From the NCBI GenBank assembly GCA_000697335.1, contig JNEM01010494.1, positions 62,001 to 126,000 on the forward strand: DNA of 64,000 bases, written 5' to 3'. The translations under genes and the position numbers were made by a program. Below the pieces are notes generated by a model. That model did not search any database, was not told the DNA's origin, and saw only the letters and a list, made by a program, of their open reading frames with translations. Below are positions 1 through 12,604 of this stretch, in pieces; position 1 is the stretch's first letter, and each line of letters opens with the position of its first letter. This stretch comes from Conidiobolus incongruus B7586. Its lineage: Eukaryota; Entomophthoromycota; Entomophthoromycetes; Entomophthorales; Conidiobolaceae.

Positions 1-180
1 TAATTCAAATATTTTCAATATCGTCATTATAAGTAATATAGAAGTAAACTGGTAACAACTATGTCAATTTGAGAAAAATCTATATTGTATAAAATTTTTC
101 TCAAGTGACTGTTTATAAACAGAACAATTTTTATTTTAAAGAATTGTAATAATATTAAAAACTAAATTTTATATAATGTA

Positions 181-483
181 TCAAGGTTGATAAATAATCA
201 GATATAATACAACACAATAGCCTATTAATGTAGAAATACTTGTAATTAAAACGAAAGTTCCTGAGGTCATAAATACATCAGGGTTTGGATTTTTAGGATT
301 AGGATTAATTGCTTTCCTTCTGAAGTAGTCAACTCCAAGTAATATTAATCCTAATATAATAAAAACAATAGATATATTTAAAAATTTGAGTTGGAATAAT
401 TTAATAAGTGCTAAACTGGCCCCTATTAAGCTAATCGAAGTTCTCCAATATGCTCCATCTAGTGTTCTCTCTCTAGCTACCAT
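181..483 (-). CDS. DUF202 (YidH-like) small membrane protein
   Basis: A 100-residue reading frame with three hydrophobic segments (about residues 17-28, 35-50 and 72-97). The N-terminus carries A-R-E-R-T-x5-W-R-T, which matches the (A/N)-E-R-T-x-L-A-W-x-R-T signature of DUF202 membrane proteins, and the segment spacing also fits the family. DUF202 proteins are small membrane proteins of bacteria and fungi with no firmly established activity; related domains sit in vacuolar polyphosphate-associated proteins. The Met chosen lies directly before the signature. Fungal homologues often have a longer N-terminus, so a short upstream exon between 484 and about 600 is possible but I could not identify one. 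Family assignment rests on the short signature and the membrane pattern. Confidence 0.65.
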   Translation of the reverse strand: MVARERTLDGAYWRTSISLIGASLALIKLFQLKFLNISIVFIILGLILLGVDYFRRKAINPNPKNPNPDVFMTSGTFVLITSISTLIGYCVVLYLIIYQP

Positions 484-735
484 ATAAAACTTAGCATACA
501 GTTAATATTATAAATATATCATTAATACCTCTAATATCTAATAATTCATTCTCTCTTAATTCCATATCTTGTGTAATTATGATAAAGCAAAATGACTTAA
601 TTAAAATCATACATAATTCTATATAATTTAATCGAAATAATTATGGGATGGCTATTCTTTATTTAATATGGTTTATTTTTAAAATTGAATCAAAATATAA
701 AAAATTAGTTTATTTTTAAATATATTAATGACAAA

Positions 736-3514
736 TTATTGATGATTAATTTGACCGTTAAAGGTGTGATCTTTTCCATTGGCCTTGAAATTCAAAATAT
801 ATTTATATCTAGGATTAGTTGCCTAAATCATACCAAATCAATATACTATACATATCAAACTGTGATGAGCTAATTTACTTGAGTAGGGTATTGTAACTCA
901 ACTGGAAGCGTAGCTTGTCCAACCTGAGGTAATAAGAAATTGGAGCTGAAGCTTGACATAGATACTTTCACACTCTATTAAATTTATGATAATGTTAATA
1001 TAAAATTGATAATTAACTATTAAATAACATTACTTTTGGTACAGCAACTTTGAAATCTAAATCTTCAATTTTGAATTTGCTTTGATTTTGGAATACAAAT
1101 TGTAAATAAGCTCGATCTGAATCCAAAAAAACTTGGCAAGTGACTTGAATCAATTCATTGCTCAAAATTTGTGCTGATATTTTAATTATTATTAGTAAAA
1201 ATATTAATTATACACTATTTAACATTACCTGATGATGATGAAGCTAAATATCATAATCAAAATGTCATATTAGTCAATGCAATATATTAAAATAGATCAT
1301 TTTTATATACTTGTAGATAATGAAGCTGGGGCTGAGGTATCAATGGAAGTATTAGGAGAAACATCAAAATTGGAATTATTTCCACTTAGTAAATCTAAAA
1401 AAAATTAATATTGATAAATTGAAATAGCTAGTTTGATTTTACCTAACCCTGAGAATTGAGAATTGTTAGAAATTACCGACAGAGGAGTTGGCGAGGCTGA
1501 TGTAATTGAATTAATTGATGAATGCGATGGTATTGATAGATTAAAATACCTCTTTGTGGTACAGGTGAGTTAGAATTAGATGACTCTAATTGGATGGGTT
1601 CTGAAATGATAGGGTTAATTTACTTATAAAAATTATTTAGCTAAACTTACTGAATCCAGGCAATAAGTTATCCTATATAATATAAAGTTAGTGTTAATTC
1701 ATAATTGTTGAACTTCAAGATTACCTCAAATGTTAATCCAGCGAGTGAATCAAGTAAGTTTTCTGATAATCAATTTTGGTTAATATAGAGTTCAATTTGC
1801 AAAAAATACAATTTCTACCATTTGATTGGGTGGCGTTGGAACTTTCATTCTGATTGCTTTCTCCCAAATCAAGGTCAATCAATGAAACTTCGGATTTGGA
1901 TTGAGTTGCAGTGGATTTTTTAGGTTCGGAATTTCTAAAAAAAATTAATATATATTAATCAAATTGTGGAGGTATTACCTTTCTCCAGAAACAGTTCTAT
2001 TTTGAAAATTAATTGCTTCGTCGCTAAATATACCTTGACGAGCATTTTGATATTGGATTTCAAGCTGATTAATGGCATCGTTCAATATTAACAGTCTCTC
2101 TATTTTCAGGTTTAGAATAGTAATAATTTAAAAAATTGTCAAGTTACCTTGGTTTGTATCTTGTTCTTCATCTTCTAAAAGCTTTCTAATTTTGCCTTGA
2201 GCAGAAATACACTCGTTATACATATTCTGAATTAAACCAAAAATTAGTTATATTAAATAATATATAGTAATATGAAAAATACTTGAATTGATCGATCAAA
2301 ATTAACACCAGGAACTAAAAGACTACTCAATTGTTCAATTCTCTTTTCAATTCTATTCAACTGACGAGCCACTTGTGTTTGATAGTCTGGCTTAGCTTTT
2401 TGATCCTATATCATAAATTAATGAATTAAATAGCTGAGAAAATGTATTTATTTAAATTCCAGCTTACATAACCAGTGATAACTTTCATCAACTCATTGGC
2501 TTTAATTAGGTCTGCAGGTGATCCTCTTCTGATCAATTCTTGAAGTTTCTAGATATAATCTTAGTAAAATTTAATCATATTATATGTCACAAGTATACAT
2601 ACAGCAGATAGGGCTTCCTTATCAGCTTCCTCCAATTCATCCGCAGAGCAAAGTGTCTAAATTATGAATATAGCATTAGATATTTGAATAGGATTTTGAG
2701 TCTTCAAATAATAATTGCCTGTTTATTCATCAAAGTAGATAATCTTTCTGGCTTAACAGTTGGGAAGCGATATCCTAAAAAAAATAGAATTAATTAAAAA
2801 TAATTTGAAAAAATTAGCAAACTAAATACCTTTAAAAGATAAAATATTGTGCAATTCTTCAATTTTACCAAAATCTTGACGATATCTAGGTTGATTGCAT
2901 AAAGCTAGTTTCCACTCATTAATAAATTCTAAGATTTTAATTTGAACGGCATTGGGAAATGGCTGTAAAATAAAATTAATTTAGTAATTAAAACAATTTC
3001 ACAAAAGCTTACAGGTGGCTGTTCAGGGAATTTTTTTACCAATTCATTAAGAAAATCTTTTCTTGAAATCTGTAAATGAAAAGGATACCCACAATTTCTA
3101 ATTAAAGTATCTAATAACTAAATAAATTAATTGAATAAATAATTAAATAAAATATTTTATCATAAAATTTACTGTTAAAGCTAGCATAGCTACTTTTTGA
3201 TCTCGATTATTAATAAAATGTACAACTAACTCAGATACTTCATAAGGACTAGAATAATATTTAATTTAGATTATAATTTGAAATTCTGAATTGCTTACAT
3301 ATTTTGTTTTTTCTGATTTACATATTCACAGATATCCAAGTTTAAAGCTAGATCTGGCTCATGAAGTCTGGGATCACAAGCTCTTTCTAATAACCCAATA
3401 TTAGTCTAAAAAAAGATAATTGAACTTAGTAGGTAAATTACCTATCATCATTGATAATCGGTCATCACTAGGTAAATAACGAGGTATTGATAAAAAATTA
3501 GCTAACGCTTCCAT
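736..3514 (-). CDS. GGA: GGA-type clathrin adaptor (VHS-GAT-hinge-GAE)
   Basis: Monomeric ARF-dependent adaptor that sorts cargo into clathrin-coated vesicles at the trans-Golgi/endosome. The gene has well over ten short introns and encodes roughly 600 residues. The VHS domain comes first: ERACDPRLHEPDLALNLDIC, then VALLALTLLD-like and NCGYPFHLQ-like stretches (3386 down to about 2900). A GAT domain follows, with RRGSPADLIKANELMKVI and a Gln/Leu-rich helix (about 2850-2150). The hinge holds a clathrin box L-I-D-L-D at 1868-1882 and a second acidic-Leu motif LDLLSG near 1395. The C-terminal GAE ear has DLDFKVAVPK (about 1050) and ends FKANGKDHTFNGQINHQ. The start at 3512-3514 gives MEALANFLSIPRYLPSDD; exon 1 (3442-3514) joins in phase to 3386. 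Yeast Gga1/2 share this order. No paralogue is seen in the window. Confidence 0.88.
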
Positions 3515-4882
3515 AATTTTAATTTATTTTTTATAGTATTTTTAATTGCTTTAAAAATAACAAATATTGAATAAAAGTATTCAAGGATAATTTTTATTTT
3601 TATTTATTTATTCATTGTTATTAGTTTTTATTTTATACTTAAATTATCCAATAATATTAATTATTTATTTCGTACACTATCAGATTTCGTAATATTATTT
3701 CATATCAATGCATTGATATCTAAAGTGTTTAATTATAATTCTAAATAATTCATAAGTAAAAGATTAAATATATTAGATTAAATAATATTTTTATTTTTTT
3801 TATATTATTAATAATCATTTGTGATGAATAATTTAATAAATAATATATAGTCACATCACTTGTTAAATCAGGTATTTTGCGTACTCCTCAAATAGAAAAA
3901 CACTACTAATATACTCATAATTTTGTATTTAAATGATATTTCAACTTACAAATTATATTACTATTAAATACTTTAATACAATTTTTTTATTTTATAATCA
4001 ATTAAAAATATATAATAATAATTACATTTTTATAATTCATAAATCTAAGTATATTATAATTATTTGAAATTGAAAGATTATTCCTAATTAAAATGAATAA
4101 ATATTATTTTTAAGTCACAAATAATAAATAATCATACTAGCAAAATTTAATATGAATTAAAGGGCTTAAAATTATAAATATATTTGAATACTTTGTTTTG
4201 GATTATATCTAGGAAAGCAATATGTATATGATTGAATATATATCCAAAATCATTAATGTTATTCATATGTGATTTAAAATAAATATCGAACCATTAAGTT
4301 TTATTGATGAAAGTTTGAATACAACTGATCCAATTAGCTCTAGTAATATTTTAATCAAGTATTATTGAATGTCAAGATTAAGTATTTTTAATATATCATT
4401 TTGATAAATGTTATAATTCTGGGTTAACGTCATTACGAAAACAGTTTTATTCACTTGATTTAGAAGATGATTGTTCTGAAAATAGTAAAATTGCAAGAAT
4501 TATATTAAAAGCAATATTGCATTTGCATATATTAGTAGCTGTTCTATAAATTCCACATCAAAAAAACTTTTGAATTTGTATTGGTATTTTATACTTATAA
4601 TGTTAAAAGTTAATTATGTGCTTATATATTGATCAAATACACGAAAAAACAGTTCCATATGAAAGATAAATTTTTATTATGTCTGATATTTTTAATCCAA
4701 ATAAATAGAAATATTAGTTCATGTACAAATATGTAAATATGCTGAATAATTAAACACTATGTTCTTGATCAATCTTAGAGAAAAATTTTACATTTCCATT
4801 AAAAGAATGGAATACTAGCAACCAAAGTAAATATATTTACAGTTGGAATTATAACAAAATTTAAGTTCAATTAACATAAAAA

Positions 4883-4911
4883 TATTATTATTATTATTAT
4901 TATTATTATTT
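4883..4911. repeat. (ATT)n microsatellite
   Basis: About nine uninterrupted ATT units in the spacer between the GGA gene and the SDHD-like gene. Similar ATT runs occur at 13465-13483 and 21471-21498. Confidence 0.9.
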
Positions 4912-6379
4912 GATCAGAATTCAATCTCCTTTATATAATCAAGACTTGTTCTGGGTTATAGTTATTAGATATTTCAATTTTGACTAATTTCAATTTAATT
5001 TTTAATTCATTATTCTTTTTTTCAAAATAACATTAGTTTAATATATAACCAAATACTCATCACTATTAATCAGTAATAGAATAAACCCTGTAATATAAAG
5101 CAAAATTATGTATTTATCTGATATTAATTCAGCGCTTTATTCTTATCTTGCAAAAGATAAGATTTCTAACAACATATTTCAATCAATAAATTTAGTACTT
5201 TAACTATTAATTTAAAGCATATTTAATAATAGTAAAATTATATTTTATTGAACTTTTAGCTTAGTTTTAATAAAAGTTATACATTATTATAAATAACATT
5301 TGAATATAAGACTTTATGAAAAACAATTCTGTGATTAGTTTTTCCAGATAATAATAAATATTATTACATTCCTTCTACAATTCATTTAACTACAAATATA
5401 TATTAAAATTTTAATACTTTCAGTACTTAATATTGAAGAAAATATTATATTTCATATTAAATGGTTATTGAGGATTTATTCACATTTATAAATTCCAGAT
5501 ATTTAAATCAGGGTCTTTCGGGTGAAATATATTTTTGTTCAAGAGTTCGACTTAGTCATTTGATAATAGTTTCATTTTTAAAAATATATATCATTATAAA
5601 TATTTTTATTACATCATCCAAGTTTTTAGTATAATACAACTTTAAAGTTTACTTTCTTTGTTAAAATATTCATTACCAGAGAAATGTTGACAAATATTAT
5701 CAAAACCGTAGCATGTGATTCTAAAATGCTTTCTAAATTTATGTACATTTTTAATAAAAATTGTTACATTACTCATTATCAGTACTTTAAGAGGATTAAA
5801 ACTAACAAACATGTCTATTTTAGATATTCAAACTTGAATGGAGATAATTATGCCAACTCTTTTAATCAAATATCAAAAATAGAATTAATTAATAAAATTT
5901 ATCAAAATAATCATTTCATAAAATATTTAATATAATTAGATATTATATATAATTACATTTTAGTATATGCTAAACACTGGTATATTACATCATTTAATAT
6001 ACTAGTCATAAAATAAAATTTAAAAATTAATACAGTATTCTTAATTGATACAAATTCCTAGAGTTTGTTTAACTTTTTTAAATATGATTAATAGATGTGT
6101 GAATATACTTTATAATTTATATATGTTATTTTGTAATATATTTTTATAACTATAAATCTAACTAATTTAATACTGATTCAACCAATTTCATTATTAAAAA
6201 TCACCTGACACTGATCAATTCACATTGTCCAACTTCAATTGGATGACATAACGAATTGTTGGTCTAATAATAACAGCCAAGTTTCACATAAATTTTTATA
6301 AATGACAATTGTAGAGTTTGAATGTTACTATAATTGGTATAATTAAGTGTTAAACTCTTTGATAATCGAAAGTGTTTGG

Positions 6380-6480
6380 CAAGTCAGGCTGACATTTATT
6401 CCCATAATAATTGTCTGGGACAGCTACTCGGGAGGTTTCGGAAATGGGGAGTTAAATTGATTGAATTCAGATGATACTGC
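6380..6480 (+). promoter_or_regulatory. GC-richer upstream patch of the SDHD-like gene
   Basis: A local rise in G+C inside AT-rich spacer, ending about 85 bases before the start codon at 6564. It includes a small inverted repeat (TCCCA ... TGGGA near 6400-6421) and CTCGGGAGG. Similar patches precede other genes here, which suggests promoter/5' UTR sequence. No known factor site is claimed. Confidence 0.25.
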
Positions 6481-6563
6481 TGACACTATAAATAATGAGA
6501 TATGCAAGATGTCATCTTTGTTCTTTTAAGATTTAATAGTCTAAATAACGCAAATACACAATA

Positions 6564-7077
6564 ATGATACATCAATCTAGTAAATTATCTTTCCAAAAAT
6601 TATCAGCTAATGGGAGATTAGCTCAATTCAATAACCTTTTCAACCGTCTTCCTAACCGCTCCCCTTTAACTTCGGCCCTTCATGTTAAACCTCAAGGTAA
6701 TTTACTTTAGAATACTTTATTCAACTATAGGTTAACTCTATATAGTATCTTTACCTAGTCACAGTGTCTTTAATAACATCGTATCTACTTTGGCCGTGGG
6801 TTCAGTCGCTTACTCCTTAATGATGCCAGCCGATTCCGATTTTCATATTAACAACTATATATTATCTATTGTAATTCCCTTAAACATCAGAAATTCCTTC
6901 TCAAGTTTTATTCATAAATTTTCTACAACACCTAACTTGACATTAATTGAGAAAACATTACTTCGCGCTAACCATTGGGTTTGTATATTCCTCGTAGCTG
7001 GAGGTATTTATATCAATAACCATAGTATTGGTATCACCGAGTTGGCATATCACTATTATAACCAAAAGTTTAATTAA
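6564..7077 (+). CDS. SDHD (CybS)/Tim18-like mitochondrial inner-membrane protein
   Basis: Two exons, 6564-6696 and 6746-7077, join in phase to give 154 residues. The first 40 or so residues (MIHQSSKLSFQKLSANGRL...) are basic, hydroxylated and free of acidic residues, like a mitochondrial presequence. The remainder has three hydrophobic segments in the succinate dehydrogenase membrane-anchor arrangement, and the C-terminus GGIYINNHSIGITELAYHYY matches the fungal SDHD ending G-x-Y-x-F-N-x-x-D-I-G-L-T-E-L. The usual H-x-H-x-G...D-Y block, which supplies the haem ligand and quinone-site Tyr, is replaced by a PLNIRNSFSSFI-like stretch. It may be a divergent SDHD or a Tim18-like paralogue serving the TIM22 translocase; yeast Tim18 arose from Sdh4. 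The second acceptor was chosen because the first (6730) leads to an immediate stop. Confidence 0.7.
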
Positions 7078-10000
7078 TAACCATAATCATTATTAATCAC
7101 ACTACTAAAAACTTGTATGAATAGGCTTCAATTTAAACCATTTATCTTTACATAATAAAATCCACTTTATTCACTATATAGTCTTCAAGTTATTTCGTCA
7201 TTTATCATACTGAATATTAAATAGCACTCATTAGATAACTAAGAATAATTATTTCAAAGCTTAATATTCTATTTTAAAATATATATATATAAGTAACGTG
7301 TATACCATTAATTTAATATTTGATATTATTTTCTTCAATTATAATATTTTAAAATCCATTCAGTTTTTAATATATTAGATATTCCGAGAGCTGAGATCTC
7401 GGATCATGGAAAATATAACTTTTCCCCAATTCAAGTGTTTTGGAAAAGATAATCTTATCAAACTTTAAATATATTTATATTTTCCTTTTAACAATATTTT
7501 AGATGATTTAAATTATTATTTTATCTTAATTTCTCCACTTCACTATTTAATTTTGAATAACCTAATAATTTTTTTATTAATACTTTCAAATAGTTTACTC
7601 TGTATAATAATGATATATTTAGATTTCATTATTCAAATTATTGCAATAAATTTATACTGCTTATATTATTCTTAAAAAATAACGTGATTTTGGAGATAAT
7701 TGAGTAAAAGCAATATTGATTTCAATTGATTAGAGAGAATTAAATATTATATATTCAATAATCTAATGATATTGTAAAGTTTTTTAAATATACTAAATAA
7801 TTAAATATATTATTAGAATAAAAATTTTATTAAATTTAATAAAAACTATTCATCTATAATATATATAATTATTAAAATTAACCATAATTAGTAAAAATAT
7901 AAATAATATAATTCACCAATGAGTCAATCATGAATTTTATTTTTTATCATTATAATTGTATTAATAGTATTTAATATGTGGGATTAATATAAGAAATATA
8001 TATTTAAAATCATTAAATACTAGTCTATGTTTTAGACATTAACCTAGTTGATATAAATCTACTTTTGATAATATGTGACGTTCTATAAGTTGAAAACCTA
8101 TTTAATTACAATATCTGCCAATTATTTCTAATTTGCTAGTATTTAATTTTGAACTGATAATTATTAGTTATTTGCTGCGCAAATTAACTATTGTTAATTC
8201 CAATATTTTTTATACAGAATTATTTATAATAATTAAAATGAATTATGAAATATTTTATTTTTAACCAATATATAATGATAATTTTATCAATACTAGAAAC
8301 TTAATACATTTTCATTTAATTTAATTAAGTACACTTAAAGCAATTGGAATTTGAACAAATAAATTATTAATATCAAATTATCAAATTGAAAATGTTTTTT
8401 AGATAACAAATTGGTAACATGTCACTTATTTTTATTTATAAACATAATGATATTGATTACATTATTACTTGTAACCATTTTCATAAACAATATTTAATTA
8501 TCAATGTAGTTATTTGATATCATCTATTTTACTGAGCATATTGTTGGATAACAGTTCTAACTATTCACTTTTAATATACTCATAGTAGACGTATCGACCA
8601 AGTGAGAACGTAATGTAAACATTTTTTCATTAAAATATGTATTTCATATCAGATGAATAGGTATTTGTTTTATGCTTATAATAAGATAATGGTATGAAGA
8701 TATTGAGTAGCGTTATTTTAATTGGTAGGAAATATCAGATTTATATATCTCAAAAATTTCATTATTTGAAATAATTTAATGATTAATCTTGATAATTAAG
8801 TCGCTCCTATCTGATAAATTAAAATAATTTTAACTCTAAAATTAAATTATTCACCAAATATCCAAGGATCTTAAGTACAATTATTGCAAATTATAATGCA
8901 ACAGATGTATTCCATTTATTATAATGAATAAAATGTTGGCTTATAATTTCAATACATTGGTATTGCTGTAATTAATATGCTTAAACATATTACTTCATTG
9001 TTAATATATAATTAGCTAGCATTATTGTAATATGTTAATATTTATTTTTGTTTGTTTAGTTTAAAATTTAAATTCCTGATAAATAAATTGAAACAAATAT
9101 AAAATACGAATAGCTTATTATCGCGTATAATTAAATAATATTGCAACATTGTTAAAGATTTTTATACTTTATATTGTTATTTGATATCTTTGAATAGATA
9201 TATTAGATACAAATAAATGATAATAGATATTGCGAAATTTTTTTATTAGGTTAATATTTAAATGTCAATTCGAATTGTACATTAAGAAAACCTGATTTAA
9301 TGAGACTAATAAGTACAAAGGCAAAAGCATTATTAAAATATTATAAAATATTTTCATTAATTATGAAAGAATAGCTATTATTACAAGCTATACTTCATAC
9401 TTTGAATTAATTATTTTAAAGAATTTTGTGGTTTAATCAATAAATGAAATTATTTCAGATTGAGTAATTCTAATTGAATATATTTGGCAGGTTTAAAAAA
9501 GAAAATGATGATATTTCATAGTGTTAATTATTAAAGGAAATGAAGCAATCAATATTACAATTTATGACATATTTTATTTGTATTAAATATTATAAATAAC
9601 AAATCAATTTTTTAAAATAGAAAATACTTATAAGGGATAAGTTTATCAACAGTTACTTAATTTGGTAAGTAAAACTAAAATTTTATATTTTAGTTAAAAA
9701 AAATGTTGAATTATTAAAAAAAAATTTTTATTCAATATTTTATTTCGGAAAATATAAAACTCAAAATTATTGATAGGAATGATGAAAATTATAAGAATAA
9801 TTTAAAATATCAAATTTCCTAATTTATCACGTGCGGTATTTAAAGCTGATTGTTTGTTTAAGAAGATTTATTACTTTATTAATTGAAAATATTTATAATA
9901 TAATAAAAAACAAAGTAAATTAATCAATATTAATTTAAATATATTTTAACGAAAATTTATTTTAAATAAATTTATTTAAATATTTTTAATTATTGATTTT

Positions 10001-10900
10001 ATTATCATTAATTTTTAAATTAATATTGCATTATTCTTATTTTATTTTTCGAATAACTATATTTGTTTATATTTCACTCAGGAAGAATTAATATGACATG
10101 AAAACACGTCTTAAAAGCTATTTTTTGAAATCATAATATGAAGTTGAATAAAATTGATATGAAATCTGATTAAAAATCACAAGGAAAATGCACAAGATTA
10201 GTGAAGATTCTTAATCAAGTAATTTATGTTGATTGGGTGAATATATTCCTTTGTAGGTGGCTGTTTTGAACAAAAGCTTTTTCCTCCTCGAACCAATTTT
10301 ACCCCCGTGTGTGCTCGATTGGTTGAAGATAATGGAGCTGAAGCGAGGATTGGATGAAGGTTTATCTCATTTTGCTGACTGCTTATCATTAAATAATAGA
10401 ACATTGAATGGTTCTAATGTAATTAAATTGGTGACTATTTTCAATTGGTTAGGATGTAATTCAAAGTAACTATAAAGGGATTTTTAATGATTTTGTCGAA
10501 TCATCAACCAGAATGGCTCTTAGTGATTAGCTGATTCGATTGGCATAAAGTAATTTTTCTCCTTATTTTCACGTTGGATCAGTTATTAGTGACTTAAATT
10601 GATTATTCAATTCTGCTCTTCTCTTTATGGATTGATATTATCTCACGCTCAATACCAATCTATTGTATATACCTATCCCCAACTATATATTCCATTGACA
10701 CTATTCAAGAATATCAGATATACTATCCATTGTTGTTATCTCACACTATCTTATCATACACTTCTTATCAGCTATATCTTTTAGTTTAGCTGAACTAAAA
10801 AACTAATTTCAATCCAAATCATCTCTTCATTTATAATACAAAAAATCATTTAAATATTATTACTTGCTTAATTTAATAGCATATTTCTCAATTATATTTC
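7078..10900. other. AT-rich intergenic spacer
   Basis: Nearly 4 kb without a gene I can support. Most of it is AT-rich with no repeat structure that I can see. The last 650 bases (about 10240-10900) are richer in G+C and lie immediately upstream of the RBMS-like gene. Short frames on both strands at 10198-10469 overlap each other, lack family similarity and look like by-products of this composition change. Confidence 0.55.
10240..10560 (+). promoter_or_regulatory. GC-richer patch upstream of the RBMS-like gene
   Basis: G+C rises clearly against the flanking spacer (stretches such as ACCCCCGTGTGTGCTCG). It sits 340-660 bases before the start codon at 10901. Promoter or 5' UTR/upstream exon is the simplest reading; nothing here encodes a recognisable protein. 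Confidence 0.25.
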
Positions 10901-12604
10901 ATGTCGGGACATAATAATGATCAAAATGAATTAAATTCTAATACTCCTCAAGATACAAAAGAAATCACTACAGCTGGTAATGACATTACTCTGATCTCAT
11001 CACAATTTCTCATTATATTTTAGTTACCGAAAATATTGAAGCAAACCAACCTCCTCAACCTACTCACTCGCCATACTATCCTTACTATACACCACAATTC
11101 CCTTACTACTATGAGTATGATCCATCGGGCTTTCCTGTGCCAGGGACAAACCCACCACCTCGTCCCTACCCAAACGCAGTTCCATCCTACATGTATCATC
11201 CCATGCAATACGGTCCACCTTCTCATCATTCACCTACACTAACTGGAGGATCTTCCACTCAGAGCTCTCCCCAGCTCCAGCCACTCTCTCCTACCTTATC
11301 TCACCACTCTTCCTCAAGTTCTATCCACCACCGAAATTACCCACGACGCACACACCGCAGTCCCCGCTCTCAAGACAGCGATGAATTCCACCCCTCTCCT
11401 ACTTCCACCAACAATGTGTATATTCGTGGTCTACCCCCAAGCACAACTGATGAATCATTATTTAATATGTGTTCCAAATACGGAACCATTATTTCATCCA
11501 AAGCCATTATTGACCAGAAGCGAGGTGAATGTAAAGGCTATGGCTTTGTTCTCTATGGATCAACCGAAGAAGCTGAACACGCTATCGAAGATTTGAATAC
11601 AGCCGGATTCCAAGTATCCTTTGCAAAACTATCTAATCGAGAATCATTTAGTCATAAATTACAAGATTTGCAAGATACTCTATCAACTAACCTATACATT
11701 TCCAATTTACCTGTGCACTTTGGAGAACTTGTAAGTAGCCTTCTTGACACCTGTTCTTATTTTTTTAACTCCAGTTTATTTAGGAATTAGAAGAATTATT
11801 CCGACCTTACACGATCATTTCTAACAGAATTTTAAGAGATGCCAATCAAACATCTCGTGGTGTTGGATTTGCAAGGTAATTAATCAAAATATACCGATTG
11901 TATTTCAGTTTAATCAATATAATTTTCATAGAATGAGTGACCGTGAAAGCGCACTCGCGATCATTCAAAAATTTAATGGACAAACACTTCCAGGATCACC
12001 TGGACCACTCCAGGTTCGATTTGCAGATTCTTTAGCTCAAAAGAAATTGAAGGGTAGTATTATATCCCGTCGTAGGCCTGTTAGGCCTCCACAGCCCAAT
12101 TTTGCCAGTTATCAAAGGCCTCCTACAGTTCCTGAGCACGGATCTCCTACATTTTATTATGCGCCCTATCCTATATATTATGGTGAGCCAAGCTCTTCAG
12201 GGTAAGTAATTTTTTAATTCTGCCACTTTATATACTTATTTTACCTATCTAGATATTACCCACCTTATCCTGCTTCTCCTCAATACTACCCTTACAATTC
12301 AGAACACCAACCACATTGCCATAATGTATCTGATCCTAATACTACGTCCTACTGTGCAAATCCTTCACCTCCAGAGTCCAATCCTCCCGAATCTGCTACA
12401 GGATCCTCATCATCTATCCAATTGAACCCCCCTTCATCCGATATTGATGAGTTAACAAACCACTTCCAAACCTCGGTATATATTGACAATCCTAGCGTTT
12501 CCCCCACCCCACCAAACAATTCAGGGTCCAATCATTCCAGTCACTTGGCAAATAACCAGCATAAGGTCGTTCATCCCAATCCAAAGCCAACTCCAGCTAT
12601 TTAA
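10901..12604 (+). CDS. RBMS/MSSP-like RNA-binding protein, two RRMs
   Basis: Five exons (10901-10976, 11024-11730, 11784-11875, 11932-12201, 12253-12604) join in phase to 498 residues. After a Pro/Tyr/Ser-rich N-terminus (PYYPYYTPQFPYYYEYDP), RRM1 starts NNVYIRGLPPSTTDESLF and carries the RNP1 CKGYGFVLY. RRM2 starts TNLYISNLPVHFGE and carries RILRDANQTSRGVGFARM. Wording and spacing of both RRMs closely follow metazoan RBMS1-3 (NLYIRGLPPGTTD..., ILRDANGVSRGVGFARM), single-strand nucleic acid binders acting in mRNA regulation. The C-terminus is again Pro/Tyr-rich and disordered (YYPPYPASPQYYPYNS). Position of introns 2 and 3 inside RRM2 is supported by restoration of the RRM reading frame. The exact target RNA cannot be inferred. 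Confidence 0.88.

Larger units (their letters stand above)
3515..6563. other. AT-rich intergenic spacer
   Basis: About 3 kb with no supportable gene. It holds an (ATT)n microsatellite at 4883-4911. A slightly GC-richer stretch around 6190-6480 lies just upstream of the 6564 gene and probably contains its promoter. The frame at 5684-5935 has no recognisable similarity and a composition like the spacer. Confidence 0.6.

Noticed and set aside
5684-5935. 83-residue plus-strand frame in the spacer before the SDHD-like gene
   Set aside because: Composition equals that of the spacer (Asn/Ile/Lys/Tyr), with no motif, splice context or similarity I recognise.
6395-6475. Possible tRNA or structured RNA around TCTGGGACAGCTACTCGGGAGG
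   Set aside because: Only a five-base stem is visible; no cloverleaf, A/B box or T-loop sequence could be fitted.
10198-10469. Overlapping frames on both strands (68 and 70 residues)
   Set aside because: They overlap antisense in a GC-richer upstream patch, where stop codons are rarer by composition; neither has a recognisable domain.
11020-11242. Frames antisense or out of phase to RBMS exon 2 (for example a Trp-rich minus-strand frame)
   Set aside because: Shadows of the Pro/Tyr-rich coding sequence of the RBMS-like gene.
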